64,000 bases of DNA, taken from assembly GCA_903876875.1 (NCBI GenBank), contig CAIRBT010000144.1, positions 1 to 64,000 on the forward strand, given 5' to 3'. This document shows positions 15,001 to 19,464 of the stretch, piece by piece. Under the pieces are notes generated by a model, which ran no database searches, was not told the origin of the DNA, and worked only from the letters and a program-made list of their open reading frames with translations. A program made the position numbers and the translations under genes. This stretch comes from an uncultured Geobacteraceae bacterium (GTDB lineage: Bacteria; Desulfobacterota; Desulfuromonadia; Geobacterales; Pseudopelobacteraceae). Position 1 is the first letter of the stretch, and every line of letters begins with the position of its first letter.

Positions 15001-17848
15001 CGCAGGTGGTAACAATGAGTCACGCATGGCCTTTGGTCTGGTCGGCATGTTGGTGGACTCGATGGTAAACGTCTTCACCGCGATTGATATAAAAACCGGG
15101 GCAAACGCAGATACCACTCCTCCGGTTATTACTCCCGGTTCTCTCCTGGTAACCGGTATTACCGATACTCAGGCTCTTGTTTCCTGGACTACGGATGAAA
15201 TTTCCGACACTCAGATACACTACGGTGTGGTAAGTGGTGCACTTAATTTATTCGATGGCACAACCGAACAAAAAACCTCTCATACCTTTGTATTAACCAA
15301 TCTTGCTCCGAATACCGCTTATTTCTTTACGGTTTCATCCACCGATCCAAGTAATAATGGACCGACGACCAGTGGAGAGCTGACCTTTACCACTCAGTCA
15401 GCACCTGATACAACACCGCCCCAGTTTACGGTGTTGCCATCCCCCTCACTTGTCGGGACTGATTCGGCGACCATAACCTGGGAAACCGATGAACCGGCCA
15501 CAACCGAAGTCAAGTACGGCTTGAGTGCTGCGACTATGACTCACCCAGCCTCGATCTCCGGCTATAGTGGATCCCATTCGATAACTCTGACATTGAATCC
15601 GGGGACGATGTACTATGTAAGTGCGATATCCCGTGATAGCTCCGGTAACGTTTGGGAGTCTCCGCTTGACCCCTTTACCACCTATGGTTCCGCCGATGTG
15701 AGCGAGCCGGTTACCACGCCGTCGTTAAGTGCAGGTACCTATACCGGTCCTCAGGTCGTAGGCCTCTCCGCCGATAAACCGGCAACTATTTACTATACAA
15801 TAGACGGTACAGTGCCCACCCTCTCTTCGGGTCAATACAATGGGCCGCTTTCCTTAGCGACCAGTACGACTATCGGTTTCTTTGCCATAGATGGCTCGGG
15901 TAACCGGGAAGTGGCAAAGAGTGCCGGTTATCTCATTCAGTATCCGATCACCGTGGCAACTCCTGATAGTAACGGAGTGATTACCTGCGCGACACTGGCA
16001 AACTCCGGCGAAGCTGCGACGTGTCAGATTACCCCGATTACCGGCTACCAATTGTCCTCTGCAACCGGTTGCGGCGGAGCCTGGAACGGTACAGCCTACA
16101 CCACCGGTCTGATCACGACAGGGTGTACGGTGACGGCATATTTCGGCAAAATTAATTATGTGGTTGATTTTTACAGTAATGGCGGCACAGCTGTCAGCAG
16201 CCAGAGTATACCTTACAACACGAATGCTGGGGTACCGGGTGAGCCGGGTAGAACCGGCTATACCTTTGCCGGATGGTATGGTGACCCCGATTTGACACAA
16301 CCGTTCAGCTTCAGCACTGTGATTACCGCCGACCTCCATCTGTATGCTAAATGGGACTTGAACCGTTATGCCGTGAGCTTCTCCACCGATGGTGGCAGCG
16401 GCGTTACGAGCCAGTCTGTCGGCTACCATACGGCGGCGACCCAGCCGAGCGACCCGACAAAGAACGGTTACACCTTTGCCGGGTGGTACGGTGATGCCGG
16501 CCTGACTTCGGCCTTTGTCTTTACCACGCCGATCATGGTTGACATGGTGTTGTATGCCAAGTGGACGCTTAACAGCTACACGGTGAGCTTCTCCAGCAAT
16601 GGTGGCAGCACTGTTGCCAGCCAGACTATCGCCTACAACGGCACTGCCACGGCACCGGTTGCCGCCCCGTCAAAAGCCGGTGCCACGTTTGCTGGTTGGT
16701 ACAGCGATGCCGGTTTGACGACTCCGTTCGTCTTTACCACGCCGATCACAGCTGACACGGTGCTGTATGCGAAATGGACGATCAACAATTACACGGTGAG
16801 CTTCACCACTAATGGTGGCAGCACTGTTACCAGCCAGACCATCGCCTACAACGGTACGGCCACGGCACCGGTTCCCGCCCCGTCAAAAGCCGGTGCCACT
16901 TTTGCCGGCTGGTACGGCGATGCCGGTTTGACCTCGGCCTTTGTCTTTACCACACCGATCACAGTTGACACGGTGCTGTATGCGAAATGGACGATCAATA
17001 ATTACACGGTGAGCTTCACTACTAATGGTGGCAGCACCGTTACCAGCCAGACCATCGCCCACAACGGCACTGCCACGGCACCGGTTGCCGCCCCGTCAAA
17101 AGCCGGTTCCACGTTTGCCGGCTGGTACAGCGATGCCGGTTTGACGACTCCGTTCGTCTTTACCACACCGATCACAGCTGACACGGTGCTGTATGCGAAA
17201 TGGATGATCAACAATTACACGGTGAACTTCACCACTAATGGTGGCAGCACTGTTACGAGCCAGACCATCGCCTACAACGGCACTGCCACGGCACCGGTTG
17301 CCGCTCCGACAAAAACCGGTGCCACGTTTGCTGGCTGGTACAGCGATGCCGGTTTGACGACTCCGTTCGTCTTTACCACACCGATCACAGCTGACATGGT
17401 GCTGTATGCGAAATGGATGATCAACAATTACACGGTGAGCTTCACCACTAATGGTGGCAGCACTGTTACGAGCCAGACCATCGCCTACAACGGTACGGCC
17501 ACGGCGCCGGTTGCCGCTCCGACAAAAACCGGTGCCACCTTTGTCGCCTGGAACAGCGATGCTGCTTTGACAACCCGTTTTGTCTTTACCACGCCGATTG
17601 TGGGCGATACCGTTTTGTATGCGGAGTGGGTGGCCGAGTTCTGCCCGACAATCAGTGGTGACATCAATGGCGACGCCAAAGTCGATATTAAAGATGCACT
17701 TTTAGCTCTTCAGATGACCGTAGGTCTGAAAACGCCAACTCCCCTCCAGCTTCTGTGCGGAGATGTGGCACCATTGATCAATGGTAAGGCCGACGGGAAA
17801 ATTAATATCAGTGATGTCGTGGTAATTCTGGAAAAAGTAGTTCAATAA
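2..17848 (+). CDS. Giant multi-repeat surface protein with C-terminal dockerin-like domain (5' end outside window)
   Basis: The frame is open from the first base, so the true start lies upstream and 5,948 residues are visible. Order of modules (numbered from base 2): five 78-residue units (about 6-395); three 163-residue YDG-type modules (396-885); one more 78-residue unit (886-963); MBG-type units; about ten 170-residue MBG 'YGX-type' modules plus variants (about 1410-3510); nine fibronectin III domains (about 3600-4415); seven fn3-like domains each opening near DTTPP (about 4523-5230); a chitobiase-C-terminal-like domain (about 5230-5317); seven Listeria-Bacteroides repeats (about 5384-5878); and a dockerin-like end (5880-5948) whose first loop GDINGDAKVDIKD carries D/N ligands for calcium, the second loop being GKADGKINISD. 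It is rich in Thr/Ser/Gly/Val and poor in Cys, as expected of an extracellular adhesin or matrix protein. No sortase signal or autotransporter barrel is visible. Its function is inferred from architecture only; the neighbouring lipoprotein may anchor it. Confidence 0.9.
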   Translation, partial: TVAVGKATPTITTQPSASGIKFSQPLSASTLSGGVASVPGSFTFTNSVTVPSAVGSFTADWTFTPTDATNYTTATGTVTVVISKATPNVTKQPTASGLKFGQSLSSSILSGGTASVAGVFAFITPTTTPPVIGSFSADWIFTPTDVVNYTTVTGTVNVDVGKTTPSVTTQPSASGITFGQALSASTLSGGVASVPGVFAFTVVNTVPSVIGNFSADWTFTPTDATNYAAVTGTATVVVSKATPNITTQPSASGIKLGQSLSSSTLSGGVASVPGAFTFANPATIPSVVGNFNADWKFAPTDLVNYTTVTGTVTVVVGKATPIITTQPAASGIKYGQSLSYSTLSGGVASVAGTFAFSTPVTIPSALGNFAADWTFTPTDMTSDTIVTGSVNVSVAKAPVTVGGYTASNKAYDGTTTATLGGTPVLTGVIPGDSANVSLSGTAVGTFATSTVGTGKTVTISGVILSGSASGNYTLTSINSPTADIIKATAAITWPTAASITYGQTLASSILSGGSANGSFAFTTPTTLPSAGTAVQSVTFTPTDSNYSSATNSISVSVAKVVVTVSGYTASNKPYDGTPAAALSGTPTLNGVISGDLGNVTLGGTAVGLFNSSAVGTGKTVTITGVILSGSASSNYTLASINSPIADITKATAFVTWPTASSLTYGQTLASSVLSNGSPNGTFAFTASATSPLVGTAPQGVTFTPTDSLNYNNATSSVSVTVTKAPVTVSGYTANSKTYDGLTSVTLGGTPVLTGVISSDLATVTLSGTAVGVFASSAVGTGKAVTVSGVSLSGSASSNYMLVSINSPSADITKATASITWPIASSITYGQALAASTLSGGSLNGTFSFTTPATSPLVGTAPQSVTFTPSDNNYSSAVGTVNVTVTKALPSITTQPIANGINFGQSLSVASLSGGVASVPGTFVFTAPGFTPTSVGNYTAGWTFIPVETANYATVTGTATVSVGKGSAEIVLSGLNPTYDGKVKPATVTTTPAALSYSVTYNGSTTIPVNAGTYEVVATVTSANYSGSTSGTMVIGKASALINLNSTSLNPTYDGVTKAVAVTTVPAGLSYSVMYDASTMAPVNAGTYAVAATISDPNYAGSSTGSLVIGKADAAISFTGTSLNQIFDGTAKAAMVTTVPGGKVVSLTYNGGATVPVNAGSYAVEAALSDTNYKATATGTLVIAKATPVISWMTPRALIVGSSLSDAQLNASANVPGNFVYDPPTGTPVASVGSQTLNATFTPGDSANYITNVKASVTLTVSDKIVPVVTWASPSAIVYGAALSPAQLNASTAVAGSFSYTPAAGTVLNAGIQMLSATFTPTDTVTYSSVTASVSITVNKAAATVTFANGSLSQVYSGVAKTVSVLTSPMDKAVVVTYNGSTAVPLNVGTYAVAASINDANFSGSVTGTLVIDKAAQTLSFAPPASKTYGDASVYVAASSSAGVTANVSLVSGPAVLNGAVLTITGAGEIKLKASQAGDSNYLAATDAVASIIVAPKPLVITANNAIRPYGAVNPVNPGFTAPALVAGDLISAVSYTYAESANSNVTSSVGTTHAITPANAVFSSGSAANYALTYKQGSLTIEGTASQTISFSAPSSKTYGDAPVTLTATSSADLPVSFTLVSGPATLSGSTLSFTGAGSVVVTASQSGSINVAAAADVTQTIVVSRKPLTIRANNASRIYGAANPVNTGFTAPDLVAGDVISGVVLAYGASATATANVATTHAISITPGTVQFSTGKSSNYIIAYQDGVLTIAGQASQSIAFAAVPVNKTYGDAPIILNAVASSGLPIAYSVKGPATLTGNTLGITGVGEVVVTAAQAGNLNYAAATEFSQTIKVSQKVLSIVANNGSRAYGAVNPANPGFSAPGLVVGDAISTVVYTYGATATLEANAGTEHAISVSSAQFSSGSAANYAITYIDGTLTISGGLGQAISFTAPAQKGYGDAPILLSATATSNLPVSFAIVSGPGTMSNGTKLTITGAGNIVVKATQSGNTNFTAAPDVQQTIIVSPRPIVLTPNGTSRAYGAANPENPGFTVSNMVTGDAISSVSYSYAVTATTEAGVGSTHILSVVPGSAQFSAGNATNYVVSYATSLLTIAGKARQTISFSTADSKKYGDEPIVLNATATSGLPVSFALLSGPATVTDGTTLTIIGAGTIVVKATQAGNSNYTAATDVAQTIVVAPKPLTITANNASRAYGVVNPGNPGFTAPGLKTGDVISAVTYTYAPTAGLTATVGTSHGITPSAAQFKVGTAGNYAITYAEGTLTVSETASQAISFAAPLGKTYGDAPFRLAATATSGLPVSFVLVNGPATLSGATLTLTGAGNVVVKAVQEGTINYSAAADVLQTILVSPKALTVTANNSSRSYAAANPATPGFTAPALVAGDIISTVVYTYASTATVTAGVGTQHGITPSSAQFSSGNAGNYAITYLDGTLTIAGTASQTISFTVPVAKTYGDAPMALNGVATSSLPVGFAVVSGPGRITGTTMTITGAGTILVKAIQSGNSDYAAAPEIVQTIVVAPKALAISANKASRGYAVANPVNPGFTAPDLVAGDSISGVIYSYQATATMTAAVGFGPHTITPSAAQFSAGSAANYVITYNDGLLVIAGKASQTISFVTPAGRSYGDAPIALSASATSGLSTGFALVSGPATLVDSTLTITGAGTIVVKASQQGNENYAAAADVSVTIVVAPKVLTITAHDVNRAYAVVNPSNPGFTAATLVGGDTIDKVTFTYQATAVAAASVGSTHSITPSAAHFATGISTNYVITYVSGILTVSEKAPQTIAFVPPTGRSYGDASLTLSAGASSALPVTFTLIEGPASLSGSLLTISGAGTIKVVASQSGNNNYAPATEVTGTIVVQPKPLTITANSISRSFGATNPTNPGFTTSPLVPGDNISSISYSYPADTSGNAGTSYGITPGNAIFSVGSAANYTITYVAGSLTVAGGQKQVITFAPVTSRVYGDAPLQLVATADSGLPVNITLVSGPATLAGNVLTVTGAGTINLKASQTGDTNYSPALDVPVSITVTPRKLSIVANNGSRSYGAANPFDPGFSAPGLAFGDKISGVTYGYTATATAHVDTTSPIIPAAAVFSVGSANNYDITYVPGTLTIVGKSSQTITFTPPATKVYGDISTLKLSATSTSGLPVTLARISGPATLEGDTLTITGAGVINLKALQSGDGDNLPASDITAAITIAPRPLVVTADTKSRIYGDTDTLTYKITSGSLVGTDAFSGVLTRTVGENVGSYQIQKGTLTAGANYALTFLPANLTIIAKTLVVTADAKTKVYGGTDPLLTYHNDPLVGTDILSGKLVRVSGESVGAYAIQQGSITAGSNYSISFVTANVTVTARPLTITANSASRAYGEADPANPGFTAPSLVAGDSIASVSYVFSRITPDGVGNQYPITPAGAVFSVGNANNYDITYAPGTMTVPGQKAQSITFAPPLTMVYGDAPLVLSASADSPLPVSFTLVSGPATLSGSTLTITGAGTVTVKASQAGDSNYAAASGVTAVITVTKAAQTIGTISGSATLNYGVSTTLSVVAAPSGIPITFTTSTPTVCTVAGTTVKAVGGGMCTITADLPGNANYTAAPPATKNITVSTIAPTAPVVRTVTGGNGRVIVTLTAPVSNGGTAVTGYTVKSIPAGGVDYNAGSTLTTHTVTGLTNGTAYTFTVTATNASGTSTDSEPSAAVTPVTDPDAPKVTKVTAAAGQVTVEFTTPANGGSPLTLYTVTSTPGNKIATGTTGPVVVTGLTNGTAYTFTVTAASAVGTSLPSAPSASVTPVTVPDAPLSLYATGNNAEATVTFTVPVSNGGSPLTGYTVTSNPVGGIDRNANSTATVHKIGNLVNGTSYTFTVTASNAVGTSQPSSQSSSITPTADVPGAPTIGTATGDNASATVSFTAPSSNGGSAITGYTVTSMPGNISATGTASPIIVTGLTNGTPYTFTVTATTVAGTSTPSAVSNSVTPATVPDAPYGVTTTGGNASATVSFKAPVVNGGSPISKYAVTSTPGGIVKEGTSSPIIVTGLTNGITYKFTVVAVNAKGASQMSTESNSVTPDVNPAAPTGVVAIKGNSKATVTFTASVLNGGSAIAGYTVVSNPAGGYDTNAATSLTSHEITGLTNGTAYTFTVVASNATKTSLPSAASSSVMPSTFASAPTSVSALKGNASATISFSTPSSNGGIPITGYTVTSTPGNFSATGTSSPLFITGLINGTSYTFTVAALNENGAGTPSAVSNSVTPLANVPGTPAISSVIGGNSFAQVTITAPLSNGGSDITGYTVSSNPPGGVDNDAGAADATHTITNLVNGTRYTFTATAANSAGTGASSGVSAVVIPDVVPGAPTITAVTVDNAAATVAFSPPADSGGTPVTSYLVTAVQDNSKTAYGPTSPITVKGLTNGTQYSFVVTAINSKGAGEPSANSDSVTPKDTTAPLVALFVAPASVEARDTDSKVSIGISIYALDEVGVTGYLITETDATPKVDDGWIANTQPQNFSINATVAISATPGIHTLFAWVRDAAGNISVPYSAQTVVTPVDTTPPVIISGPTVTSVRDTFAVVEWQTNESSKGGVNFGDTYPLTTSLPESDYVISHSQTMSGLEADKTYYVEVFASDHTGNGPTLSKVVSFRTSPSPDTTAPFITEGPTVIGIGNTSATVQWRTNEPARGNVYYGSVATLGSSAEEPGTDFTTIHSVKLSGLTAETVYYLKVTATDNAKIPNGPRESTMVSFTTVANPDTTPPKVVEGPMVVNISDTGATVLWKTDEPSTSEVTISNGSNYALVADKALTTSHTVNLSSLQALTPYNYAVASSDGSGNITRLANRTFTTFAEPDITPPVILEGPMVISVTDKSAVINWATNKPADSVIQYGKTESLDGAESRTELIRAHSLYLTNLEAGTLYYYRVLSTDTFGNGPTESKVFTFTTNDRPVYKQPVITKAPSIIYSTDTSLTIYWETDDPCDSVVYYGANGVLNNRVANSEMVTKHQITISNLIAGTQYSLSVSSTNASGNTIVADAGGNNESRMAFGLVGMLVDSMVNVFTAIDIKTGANADTTPPVITPGSLLVTGITDTQALVSWTTDEISDTQIHYGVVSGALNLFDGTTEQKTSHTFVLTNLAPNTAYFFTVSSTDPSNNGPTTSGELTFTTQSAPDTTPPQFTVLPSPSLVGTDSATITWETDEPATTEVKYGLSAATMTHPASISGYSGSHSITLTLNPGTMYYVSAISRDSSGNVWESPLDPFTTYGSADVSEPVTTPSLSAGTYTGPQVVGLSADKPATIYYTIDGTVPTLSSGQYNGPLSLATSTTIGFFAIDGSGNREVAKSAGYLIQYPITVATPDSNGVITCATLANSGEAATCQITPITGYQLSSATGCGGAWNGTAYTTGLITTGCTVTAYFGKINYVVDFYSNGGTAVSSQSIPYNTNAGVPGEPGRTGYTFAGWYGDPDLTQPFSFSTVITADLHLYAKWDLNRYAVSFSTDGGSGVTSQSVGYHTAATQPSDPTKNGYTFAGWYGDAGLTSAFVFTTPIMVDMVLYAKWTLNSYTVSFSSNGGSTVASQTIAYNGTATAPVAAPSKAGATFAGWYSDAGLTTPFVFTTPITADTVLYAKWTINNYTVSFTTNGGSTVTSQTIAYNGTATAPVPAPSKAGATFAGWYGDAGLTSAFVFTTPITVDTVLYAKWTINNYTVSFTTNGGSTVTSQTIAHNGTATAPVAAPSKAGSTFAGWYSDAGLTTPFVFTTPITADTVLYAKWMINNYTVNFTTNGGSTVTSQTIAYNGTATAPVAAPTKTGATFAGWYSDAGLTTPFVFTTPITADMVLYAKWMINNYTVSFTTNGGSTVTSQTIAYNGTATAPVAAPTKTGATFVAWNSDAALTTRFVFTTPIVGDTVLYAEWVAEFCPTISGDINGDAKVDIKDALLALQMTVGLKTPTPLQLLCGDVAPLINGKADGKINISDVVVILEKVVQ
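17..1186 (+). repeat. Five tandem 234-bp coding repeats (78 residues each)
   Basis: Each unit opens with a Lys-Ala/Thr-Thr-Pro codon group, at bases 17, 251, 485, 719 and 953; the spacing is exactly 234 bp every time. The units encode the same beta-sandwich motif, with SGGVASV near the middle and FTPTD towards the end. A sixth copy stands apart at 2657-2890, after the three 163-residue modules, which shows the array was built by duplication and insertion. The array probably continues upstream of the window. Confidence 0.9.
4240..10530 (+). repeat. Array of about ten ~510-bp MBG/YGX-type modules plus shorter variants
   Basis: A module of about 170 residues repeats. Each contains a 'KTYGDAP' segment, a 'TITGAG' segment, an 'ITANNASRAYG' segment and a 'NYAITY' segment. 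The ANN.SR.YG landmark recurs near bases 4500, 5010, 5525, 6040, 6550, 7060, 7565, 8080, 8585 and 9085, with variant or shortened copies near 9590, 9820 and 10040. The copies have diverged, with wobble-position differences throughout, so this is an old array kept in frame by selection rather than a fresh duplication. Confidence 0.85.
16151..17635 (+). repeat. Seven Listeria-Bacteroides (Flg_new) repeats; last five are 213-bp near-identical units
   Basis: Units begin at 16151, 16361, 16571, 16784, 16997, 17210 and 17423. The first two are 210 bp and the later ones exactly 213 bp (71 residues). Each encodes a strand pair ending in 'FAGWY..DAGLT' and 'VLYAKW'; the last copy has degenerate versions (FVAWNSD, LYAEW). 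The later copies are almost identical in DNA, including silent positions, which points to recent duplication or gene conversion and makes this the part of the gene most prone to copy-number change. Confidence 0.9.
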
Positions 17849-17920
17849 ACTGAAGTTCATTTACCCGAACGGGACACGTTTTAATTTCTTCATGAATTAA
17901 TGTGTGTGGAGGAAGTAACG

Positions 17921-19075
17921 ATGAATATACGACAGCTTTGTATTATAGCACTCTTCTTGTTAACCGCCTGTGGAGGCGGAGGGGGGGGGGGCGGTGCTGC
18001 ACCGACCGTCATCGGTGGGGTTGCTTCCAAGGGGATTATCGTCGGCGGCACGGTTACCGTCTATGCACTTAATGCCGATGGCAGTAAAACAGTGCTTAGG
18101 AAAGATATACCTACCGATAGCAACGGCAGATACTCGGCTGATGTCGGTGGCTATGCCGGGCCGGTGGTGGTGGAAGTGTGGGGTGACTATACTGACGAAG
18201 CAACCGGAGCTATCAAGCACATTACGCAAGGGGAGCCACTTCGGGCGGCACTCAGTAGTGTGAGCGGTAATGTTGCACTGTCTGTCACGCCGCTTACCGA
18301 TCTGGCGGTGCGCCAGGCGGGAACCCTTACCGCTCAGAAAATTCTGGCTGCCAATAAACAGATATCAGAAATTTTCAAGGTTGATATAACCGCGACCGCT
18401 CCGGTAGCGACTACGGCTCAGGCATTTCAATCGAGCCAGACGACGCAGGCACAGAAAGATTACTCCCTTGCTCTGGCGGCAATCTCACAGCAGATGAAAA
18501 CTGGCACACAACTTTCTGCAGTTCTTGATACGTTGCAAGGTGGCATAACTGATACCGGGCTGAGTGAGCAGGCAGCACACACCTTTACCACGTCGGTGTC
18601 AGAATTTATCGCAAACGACAAGAACCAGACCGGTGTAGCCTCAATTGCAGATACTTCACTCAAGGCGGTGGGTTTAACGACGGTCAAATTGGTGCTCGTT
18701 CTGGAAGGCAATGCTGCGGCGTGTAAAGGGCTGCAGACGGTTATTACCCTTCCCGCCGGTGTTACCATGAGAGCCGATACCAGTGGTCAAATTCTCGACG
18801 GAGCCATTGTGGCCGCAGGAAGTGCTTCCGGTGGCTACCTTACCGGGCGTTATGCAGCGGCGACGCAATCAGAGTCGGCGACGATTACTCTGGCACTTAC
18901 ACCCGCAGGTACGTTGGCGGCGGGAGCCATCGTTGAGATTAATGCCGACATTGCACCCGGTTCGGCCGTGCCACTTCTCAGTGGATTTACCGTTGACGGT
19001 GGCCAGAGTAACTTCTCCGGCGAACATGGTGTTGAATTAAGCGGCATGGTATTGTCATTGATGTTCAAGATATAG
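17921..19075 (+). CDS. Outer-surface lipoprotein with cohesin-like C-terminal module
   Basis: The start is ATG 17921, behind a strong GGAGGAAG site at 17908-17915; an upstream in-frame start at 17900 lacks such a site. The 384-residue product opens with a hydrophobic signal ending in the lipobox LTAC, so Cys17 should be lipidated after signal peptidase II cleavage. Eight glycines follow, encoded partly by a run of 11 G. Residues about 27-130 resemble a carboxypeptidase-regulatory-like or transthyretin-like beta fold. Residues about 250-384 form a second beta-rich module with 'ITLPAGVTMRADTSG', a pattern I recall from Geobacter proteins with cohesin-like domains. It lies 72 bp after the giant dockerin-ended gene, in the same direction. 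The role as its anchor is inference; the lipoprotein nature is well supported. Confidence 0.82.
   Translation: MNIRQLCIIALFLLTACGGGGGGGGAAPTVIGGVASKGIIVGGTVTVYALNADGSKTVLRKDIPTDSNGRYSADVGGYAGPVVVEVWGDYTDEATGAIKHITQGEPLRAALSSVSGNVALSVTPLTDLAVRQAGTLTAQKILAANKQISEIFKVDITATAPVATTAQAFQSSQTTQAQKDYSLALAAISQQMKTGTQLSAVLDTLQGGITDTGLSEQAAHTFTTSVSEFIANDKNQTGVASIADTSLKAVGLTTVKLVLVLEGNAAACKGLQTVITLPAGVTMRADTSGQILDGAIVAAGSASGGYLTGRYAAATQSESATITLALTPAGTLAAGAIVEINADIAPGSAVPLLSGFTVDGGQSNFSGEHGVELSGMVLSLMFKI
17981..17991 (+). repeat. G11 homopolymer inside the lipoprotein coding sequence
   Basis: Eleven consecutive G residues fall in the poly-glycine stretch right after the lipidated cysteine. Slippage by one base would shift the frame and abolish the mature lipoprotein. 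As a coding mononucleotide run near the 5' end, it is a candidate phase-variable tract. Confidence 0.7.
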
Positions 19076-19103
19076 CAGCGCGATTCTATTAGATTTTCCG
19101 TGC

Positions 19104-19122
19104 ACCACCCCGTTGGGGTGGT
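19104..19122. terminator. Short perfect hairpin after the lipoprotein gene
   Basis: An eight-base stem (ACCACCCC / GGGGTGGT) with a GTT loop lies 28 bp after the stop codon. No T-run follows, so intrinsic termination is uncertain. Confidence 0.4.
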
Positions 19123-19191
19123 ACCCAAGGAAAGAGGCACATCTCCCGATTAATTCTCGTAGGTTGTAACATTTACCCCCCCACACACACT

Positions 19192-19226
19192 CCCCCCTTG
19201 TCAGGGGGGAGGTCTTTAAGCCTCCC
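19192..19226. repeat. Intergenic C6/G6 palindromic element
   Basis: The 389-bp gap before gyrA contains six C and six G separated by TTGTCA, overlapping a second stem GGGAGG/CCTCCC. A related C-rich/G-rich palindrome occurs at 42573-42593, so this may be a dispersed intergenic element. Apart from this, the hairpin at 19104 and the gyrA promoter, nothing else is visible in the gap. Confidence 0.5.
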
Positions 19227-19356
19227 TTGAAAAGCTTAATTCTGAGAAGAAGTGCCGAGTTGCCGGGAGAATGATGAAAAGAGCCGCGTTTGGCCCCTTA
19301 TTCTGTATGGAGGCAGGTCTCCTTTATGGGAACAGTGAACCCCAATATCACATCTG

Positions 19357-19385
19357 TTTACAATCGCTGCAAAAAGTTATATAAA
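19357..19385 (+). promoter_or_regulatory. Probable sigma-70 promoter for gyrA
   Basis: TTTACA at 19357-19362 and TATAAA at 19380-19385 are separated by 17 bp, each matching five of six consensus bases. The predicted transcript start is about 70 bp upstream of the gyrA start codon. Confidence 0.6.
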
Positions 19386-19464
19386 TAACAGTTCTCATAA
19401 AATTCAAGAGATCGCACAAAATACCTTTCTCCCGGCAACGGCGAGAAGAGCATGATCGAGGAAC

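Noticed and set aside
15854-16429. 191-codon minus-strand frame opposite the chitobiase-like and first Flg_new units
   Set aside because: Antisense to a well-supported coding region and without recognisable domains.
1-17848. CRISPR-like interpretation of the tandem repeats
   Set aside because: The repeats are long, in frame and encode protein modules without spacers.
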